Source: Thermostichus sp047461615 (GTDB taxonomy: Bacteria > Cyanobacteriota > Cyanobacteriia > Thermostichales > Thermostichaceae). From it: 64,000 nt of DNA. Below are positions 59,597 to 64,000 of the stretch, piece by piece (the stretch's first letter is position 1; each line of letters begins with the position of its first letter). A program made the position numbers and the translations under genes. The stretch covers positions 84,082-148,081 of the forward strand of contig NZ_JANSHI010000003.1 of assembly GCF_047461615.1 (NCBI RefSeq), given 5' to 3'. The notes under the pieces are model-generated. The model ran no database searches, had not been told where the DNA came from, and saw only the letters and a list, made by a program, of their open reading frames with translations.

Positions 59597-60373
59597 ATGA
59601 AAACCCCGATACAATGCCTAGCCCTACACTTGGGAGAATGGCACGGCCTCTTTTCTGACTATCGACCTACTGCCCACGGTGGTTGGGAGCTAGTAGGCCA
59701 AAAGCGCAGCCTCATTACCTTTGAGGCTTTGGAGTTGGGCGCGATCCGCCAAACCAATGCCTACTACCCCCTGGAGGGATCCCCTAACCCAACAAGCCGC
59801 CAGAGCTGGGTTTACCGAGATTTCTCGCCCGGACTGCGCTTTTTCCCCGATGGCTCCTTTTCTAACGGGCGGCTGCAACTAGCGCCGTTTAGCGACTTTG
59901 CCGTTGAGCAAGGCTTTCTCTGGGGAGATCGCAAGGCGCGGGTGGTGCAACAGTGGGACGCCCAGGGCTGCCTGGCGCGGGTGACCGTCATCTTAGAGCG
60001 GCGCGGCCAAGCGCTGGATCTGGTTGCCGACTTTCCCTCGGTTACCCAAGCGCAACTGAGCGCAGCCCTGCAAGGAAGATGGCGGGGGATTGCCCAGAGC
60101 TTTTCTGCGGTCGATAGCTTGCCCAGCGAAACTGAAGTTCAGTTCTGGGGGGAAACAGAGACTCGGGATCCTCTGCCGGGAGGGCTGTGGGTTGGCGGGC
60201 CGGATCCCTTGCCCATCCCCACTCTTCACCGGGATCGCCGCTTTTCCGTCAGCCTGAGCTGGTTTCCAGAAGGGCCGGAGGGCCGCCACCTGCTACGCCT
60301 GGTGCGTGACTACGACGAGCGCGGCGCTTGGCAGCGGGTTACCCTAGTGCGGCTGGAGCGGGATCCTGGGTGA
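59597..60373 (+). CDS. DUF3598 family protein
   Basis: The 258-residue strand-rich protein begins QCLALHLGEWHGLFSDY and contains KRSLITFEALELGAIRQTN, SWVYRDFSPGLRFFPDGSFS and FSAVDSLPSETEVQFWG. It matches cyanobacterial DUF3598, a lipocalin-like family distantly related to CpcS/CpcT bilin lyases. A pigment or lipid ligand is inferred only from the fold. The final 35 bp overlap the converging hydrolase gene. Confidence 0.86.
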   Translation: MKTPIQCLALHLGEWHGLFSDYRPTAHGGWELVGQKRSLITFEALELGAIRQTNAYYPLEGSPNPTSRQSWVYRDFSPGLRFFPDGSFSNGRLQLAPFSDFAVEQGFLWGDRKARVVQQWDAQGCLARVTVILERRGQALDLVADFPSVTQAQLSAALQGRWRGIAQSFSAVDSLPSETEVQFWGETETRDPLPGGLWVGGPDPLPIPTLHRDRRFSVSLSWFPEGPEGRHLLRLVRDYDERGAWQRVTLVRLERDPG

Positions 60374-61121
60374 GAAAAGCACAGACCTGGGCAAACACGG
60401 TCTCCCGCTCGCAGTCCAAAGTGAGAACGTGGTCGGAGCGCTCCAGCCACTGCAGGCTCTTCTCGGCGGATCCCAGTTCCCGATACAGCCACACCGCTTG
60501 GTCGGGATCCACCACCGTATCTTGGCGCGGTTGCAGGATGAGGGTGGGCACTTGAATGCTGGCTACCTCCCCCTTGACCTGCTCGATGAGCTCGAGGGCG
60601 CTGCGCACCGCCGTCAGATTGAAGCTGCGAAAATAAGCCACTTTTTCTGCCAAAGCGCGGACATTGCCATCCCGGATCGGCAGGCGGAAGCGGGGGACAT
60701 CGTCCAAAAGCCAGCCCAGGCTGTTGAGGTACTGCTCTAGGCGAAAGAGGTAGTACCAGCGGTGGCGAATGGCAAAAAACGGCGCCAGCAGCACCAATTT
60801 GTGGACAGGATGGGCAAAGGCCAGGTGCAACGCCAACAGGCAGCCGGTGGAAAACCCCACCAGCGAAAGGCGGGGGTACTCCTGCCGCAGGGCTAGGTAA
60901 TGTTCCAAAGCCCGCCCATACCACTCCGTCCAGCGGGAAGGAGGCATGCGGGGTGCTGGGCGGTCATGGCCGGGGTAGTTAAACCCCTGCACCGTTAGGC
61001 CGGCTGCCAACAGCCGCTCCGCCAGCCACTGCAACTCGTATACGCCACCCCCCAACCCGTGTAGCAGCAGGCAGGCATGCTCCCCTGATCCCCGCCACAG
61101 AAAAGGCTTGTTGCTCAGCAT
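60339..61121 (-). CDS. Alpha/beta hydrolase (carboxylesterase-like)
   Basis: A 260-residue hydrolase with LLLHGLGGGVYELQWLAERL (oxyanion region), nucleophile Ser91 in GFSTGC, an Asp in ILQPRQDTVVDP and a His in RSDHVLTLD. The layout resembles Est30-type carboxylesterases and monoacylglycerol lipases. No signal peptide. It overlaps DUF3598 at the 3' end and is co-directional with the upstream ZIP gene, 36 bp apart. Confidence 0.9.
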   Translation of the reverse strand: MLSNKPFLWRGSGEHACLLLHGLGGGVYELQWLAERLLAAGLTVQGFNYPGHDRPAPRMPPSRWTEWYGRALEHYLALRQEYPRLSLVGFSTGCLLALHLAFAHPVHKLVLLAPFFAIRHRWYYLFRLEQYLNSLGWLLDDVPRFRLPIRDGNVRALAEKVAYFRSFNLTAVRSALELIEQVKGEVASIQVPTLILQPRQDTVVDPDQAVWLYRELGSAEKSLQWLERSDHVLTLDCERETVFAQVCAFLTQDPAPAALG

Positions 61122-61157
61122 TGAAAACCTCGCGTCAAGACAGGAGAGGATCCCTTT

Positions 61158-61931
61158 CTAGCCCAGCGCAATATAGAGCAGCAGCATCAACAAAAACCCA
61201 CTGAGAACGCCAAAGGTGCCCTCCCGCTTCAACCCCTGCCGGTGCGACTCAGGGATGATCTCACCCGAGATAACAAACAGCATCGCGCCGGCAGCAAAAG
61301 CCATGCCCCAGGGCAGCAGCGGCTGAGCCAAGGCAACCACCGTCGCTCCCAAGATGCCACTGATGGGCTCCACCAAACCCGTCAGCAAAGCAATGGCAAA
61401 AGCAAACAGCCGCGAATACCCCTGGCCTGCCAGCGACAAGGCCACCACTAGTCCCTCCGGTATGTTATGCAGGCCAATCCCCAGCGCCAGCACCAACCCA
61501 TCGCTGACTTGGCCAGTGGCAAATCCCACCCCCACCGCCAGACCCTCTGGGAAGTTGTGCAGGGCAATGGCAATGATGAAGAGCCAGATCCGCTTTAGAT
61601 GGGCGCGGTTCACCCCCTCAGGCCCTTTGAAAAAGTGCTCGTGGGGAAAAAGCTGGTGGGCACTTTCCATAAAGATCGCCCCCAACAACAGGCCCGCCCC
61701 CATAATTACCGCTGCCTGGAATTGGGAATGTCCCAGCGCCAGGGCCGCTTCGGTACCCGGCACCAGCAGGGAAAAAGAGGTGGCTGCCAACATCACTCCA
61801 CCCCCAAACCCCAGCAGGATCCCTTGCACCCTCTCCGAGAGTGAGGGAAGAAACAGCGCCGGCAAAGCCCCCAACCCCGTTGCCAAGCCGGCCACAAAGC
61901 TAGCCAGGGACCCCGTTGCAATTGGATGCAC
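61158..61931 (-). CDS. ZIP-family metal transporter
   Basis: The 257-residue protein has about eight helices and both metal-binding motifs, ALHNFPEGLA (124-133) and GLHNIPEGLV (154-163), as in ZupT/GufA. A His-containing loop (LFPHEHFFKGPEG) lies between helices 3 and 4. It takes up zinc, and possibly other divalent ions. Probably cotranscribed with the downstream hydrolase. Confidence 0.93.
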   Translation of the reverse strand: MHPIATGSLASFVAGLATGLGALPALFLPSLSERVQGILLGFGGGVMLAATSFSLLVPGTEAALALGHSQFQAAVIMGAGLLLGAIFMESAHQLFPHEHFFKGPEGVNRAHLKRIWLFIIAIALHNFPEGLAVGVGFATGQVSDGLVLALGIGLHNIPEGLVVALSLAGQGYSRLFAFAIALLTGLVEPISGILGATVVALAQPLLPWGMAFAAGAMLFVISGEIIPESHRQGLKREGTFGVLSGFLLMLLLYIALG

Positions 61932-62104
61932 AGATCACTCTCCCTGAAGGCCCAATGCCTCTCAATTTTCCCCTTTTTCCGGCTAATTCCCATTCACCGC
62001 CTCTTTCTCCTCTGAAAATGATTCCCCAGTAGCGCTAGGCTCACCCCTACGGAAAACGCACTTCTAGTGTGTTCAATTGGCGATGACTAAAAGGAAAGCA
62101 GAGA

Positions 62105-62887
62105 TGACAAGAAAAGCGATTACAAGGCATTTAACCCCACCTCCCCGACCCAACCAACACAACCGCCCTGCCGCTGACTGGCCTCTCTTTCTCCGATCCA
62201 CTCCCTGCCGGCCTAATCGTTGCCAATCCTAATAACTTGAACAACGACTGTGGCGGGACGGTGGCAGCTCCCCCCGGGGCAAACTCCATCTTGCTGGTCA
62301 ATGGCACCCTAGGAGCTAATGCTAGCTGCACCATCTGCTTGGATCTTCAAGTTACGGCCACCACAGCGGGATCCCTGACCAGCCCCGCGGTAACCCTGAG
62401 CAGCAACCAAGCGCCTAATGCCACCGCTGCTGCTATCAACTTAACGGTAACGGTGCCAGCTCCCACCTTTACCATGGCCTTTGCTCCCAACCCGCTTGGC
62501 CCAATTGGCCCAGCTCCCGTTACCGGGAATGGAACTCTGACGTTTACAATAACCAACAACGCAGCCATTCCATTGACGGGCTTGGCCTTTAACCACACCT
62601 TGCCAGGAGCGCCGTCTTCTGGTTTGCAAGTTGCCGCTGCGGGGATTTTTACACCTTCGTGCGGCTCCCCCACTCTCACAGCTCCGGTGAACGGGAACAC
62701 CATTCAATTCACCGGAGGACAAGTAGCCGTAGGAGGAACTTGCACAGTGACCATCCCTGTAAAAACAGCGGTAGCTTTGACACCAGCCGGTACCTATACT
62801 TACCCCAACTCCCCGGTGACGTTGAACAGCACTCAGGCTGCCCCTGTTACAGCGGGGCCAGTAACCTGGACAGTTGTAGTGAATTAG
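62105..62887 (+). pseudogene. Truncated repeat (DUF11/DUF7933-like) surface protein gene
   Basis: The frame 62135-62887 encodes the end of a repetitive surface protein: TNTTALPLTGLSFSDPLPAG, then AFAPNPLGPIGPAPVTGNGT, then PVTWTVVVN and stop. It has no ATG; the first possible start (TTG 62237) falls inside a repeat, and an in-frame TAA sits at 62132. A well-placed ATG with AAAGGAAAG upstream (62104) begins MTRKAITRH in another frame. The gene seems to have lost its middle and its frame. The sequence joins the stop of asd by a 4-bp overlap. Confidence 0.65.
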
Positions 62888-63891
62888 TCCTTCAAAAGCA
62901 GCTCGGCAATTTGAATGGCGTTTAGGGCCGCACCTTTGCGGATTTGATCCCCGCACAGCCACAGCTCCAGGGCCTTGGGCTCGGAGATGTCCTGGCGGAT
63001 GCGGCCCACCGCCACCTCGTCTTTGCCGGCTACATCAATGGGCATGGGGAAGCGGTTGTGTTCCCAATCTTCAATCAGCACTACCCCAGGGGCTTGAGCC
63101 AAGATTTGCCGAGCTTGTTCTACTGGGAAGGGCTGCTCGAACTCCAGGTTGAGGGCCTCGGCGTGGGTACGCAGCACCGGCACCCGCACACAGGTAGCTG
63201 TCAGCCGCAGGTTGGGGGATCCCATAATCTTGCGGGATTCGTTCACCATCTTCATCTCTTCCTGGCAGTAGCCGTTCTCTTGCAGGGGACTGTTGTGGAG
63301 GAAGAGGTTAAAGGCAATGGGGTAAGGGAACACCTGGGGCTGAAAGGGCTGGCCTTGCAGGTAGGCGCGGGTTTGCTCCTCTAGCTCCACCATCGCGCGG
63401 GCCCCAGCCCCACTGGCCGATTGATAGGTGGCGGCCACCACGCGGCGCAGGGGGATGTGGCGATGCAGGGGGTAGATGGCCACGCACATCAGGATGGTGG
63501 TGCAGTTGGGGTTGGCAATGATCCCTTGGTGGCAAAAGGCTTCCTGGGGGTTGACCTCGGGCACCACCAGCGGGACATCGGGATCCAGACGAAAGGCGCT
63601 GGAGTTGTCGATCAGCACCGCTCCTGCCTTGACGATGGTTTTGGCCCAGGTTTTGGAGACACTGGCACCGGCAGAAGCTAACACCAGGTCTAGGCCCCGA
63701 AAGGCCGCTTCTGAAACCGGCTCCACTGGGATCCGTTCCCCCTTGAAGGTCAAATAGGTGCCCGCTGAGCGGGGCGAGGCCAACAGCTTCAACTCTGCCA
63801 CCGGAAAGTGGCGCTCTTCCAGCAGTTTCAGCAGCTCCGCTCCTACTGCTCCTGTGGCCCCCAAGATGGCCACCCGTTGTTGCCGTCCCAT
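62884..63891 (-). CDS. asd: Aspartate-semialdehyde dehydrogenase
   Basis: The 335-residue protein has the NADP motif VAILGATGAVGAEL (7-20), the catalytic Cys130 in ANPNCTTILM, YQSASGAGARAM, and a conserved RTHAEALN. It reduces aspartyl phosphate to the semialdehyde for lysine, threonine and methionine synthesis. Motifs and length are standard. Its start is about 30 bp from relic D. Confidence 0.96.
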   Translation of the reverse strand: MGRQQRVAILGATGAVGAELLKLLEERHFPVAELKLLASPRSAGTYLTFKGERIPVEPVSEAAFRGLDLVLASAGASVSKTWAKTIVKAGAVLIDNSSAFRLDPDVPLVVPEVNPQEAFCHQGIIANPNCTTILMCVAIYPLHRHIPLRRVVAATYQSASGAGARAMVELEEQTRAYLQGQPFQPQVFPYPIAFNLFLHNSPLQENGYCQEEMKMVNESRKIMGSPNLRLTATCVRVPVLRTHAEALNLEFEQPFPVEQARQILAQAPGVVLIEDWEHNRFPMPIDVAGKDEVAVGRIRQDISEPKALELWLCGDQIRKGAALNAIQIAELLLKD

Positions 63892-63923
63892 GCTTTCTTG
63901 TCCTCAGGTTTTCCTCATTCTAT

Positions 63924-64000
63924 GGCTCTCCTCTAGTCCTTGATTCACTGGACAATCAGCCACTTTGTGGCATGACCAACCTCCTGCCTTGACGGAGATG
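63924..64000 (+). mobile_element. Relic D: left end of an IS200/IS605-like element (cut by window edge)
   Basis: The last 77 bp match the left part of relics A-C, including TAGTCCTTGATTCACTGG and the left hairpin GCCAC-TTT-GTGGC (63959-63971). The orientation is that of relic A. It lacks the extra block seen in B and C. The rest lies beyond the window. Confidence 0.6.

Noticed and set aside
62237..62887. Complete 216-residue surface protein starting at TTG 62237
   Set aside because: Family sequence continues upstream of that codon to an in-frame stop, so the TTG lies inside a repeat and the gene is truncated.
1..64000. CRISPR arrays, prophage or intact insertion sequences
   Set aside because: No regularly spaced repeats, phage structural genes or full transposase genes were seen on either strand.

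Overview
The window is chromosomal DNA of a unicellular cyanobacterium. Markers of the phylum include Vipp1, both OmpR-type regulators RpaA and RpaB, a DUF98 chorismate lyase, GUN4-like, DUF1825, DUF1995, DUF2811 and DUF3598 proteins, a DevBCA exporter and a CobT-like protein. The DNA is GC-rich and peppered with the palindrome GGGATCCC. Together with the protein sequences this suggests the hot-spring Synechococcus A/B (Thermostichus) group; that placement is inference. A run of exactly 100 N at 23798-23897, flanked by the same 77 bp on both sides, shows this is a scaffolded draft assembly.

Layout. 0-8 kb: vipp1, tRNA-Val(GAC), a mobile-element relic, an aminotransferase, a DUF697-type GTPase, glyQ and a LabA-like NYN protein. 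8-18 kb: a second relic, an exported FAD oxidoreductase divergent from metG, membrane proteins, a deoC-recO pair whose recO end is overwritten by a third relic, then rpaB and a TPR/glycosyltransferase protein. 18-24 kb: an intergenic region with a phased DnaA-box-like array (candidate oriC), a RibD-like reductase, clpS, a CobT-like protein, a Fur-family regulator, an AbrB-like protein and chorismate lyase, ending at the gap. 24-37 kb: a Ser/Thr kinase, leuD with an RlmM-like methyltransferase, ndk, HupE, an alkyltransferase-like protein, an extracellular nucleotidase, GUN4/DUF1995 and SufU. 37-49 kb: an S10 peptidase, cysS, a LysM-M23 endopeptidase, a FIST protein, rpaA, a SAM hydrolase, hisC, tRNA-Asp(GTC) and a pentapeptide-repeat kinase. 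49-64 kb: alaS, a fucose synthase, devBCA, murC-murB, a hydrolase, a ZIP transporter, a broken repeat-protein gene, asd and the edge of a fourth relic.

Most genes are housekeeping and stand alone or in pairs: deoC-recO overlap by ATGA, murC-murB and devB-C-A are operons, and leuD overlaps the methyltransferase. Three proteins connected with the circadian/light-response network (RpaA, RpaB, a LabA-like NYN protein) lie within 40 kb but are not an operon. The most notable signals are the DnaA-like array near 18.7 kb, a DeoC that has Met where the Schiff-base Lys should be, and a family of four IS200/IS605-like relics (A-D). These share hairpin ends and a TnpB-like tail, and two of them carry a tiny nested repeat. 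No CRISPR array, prophage or intact transposase was found.
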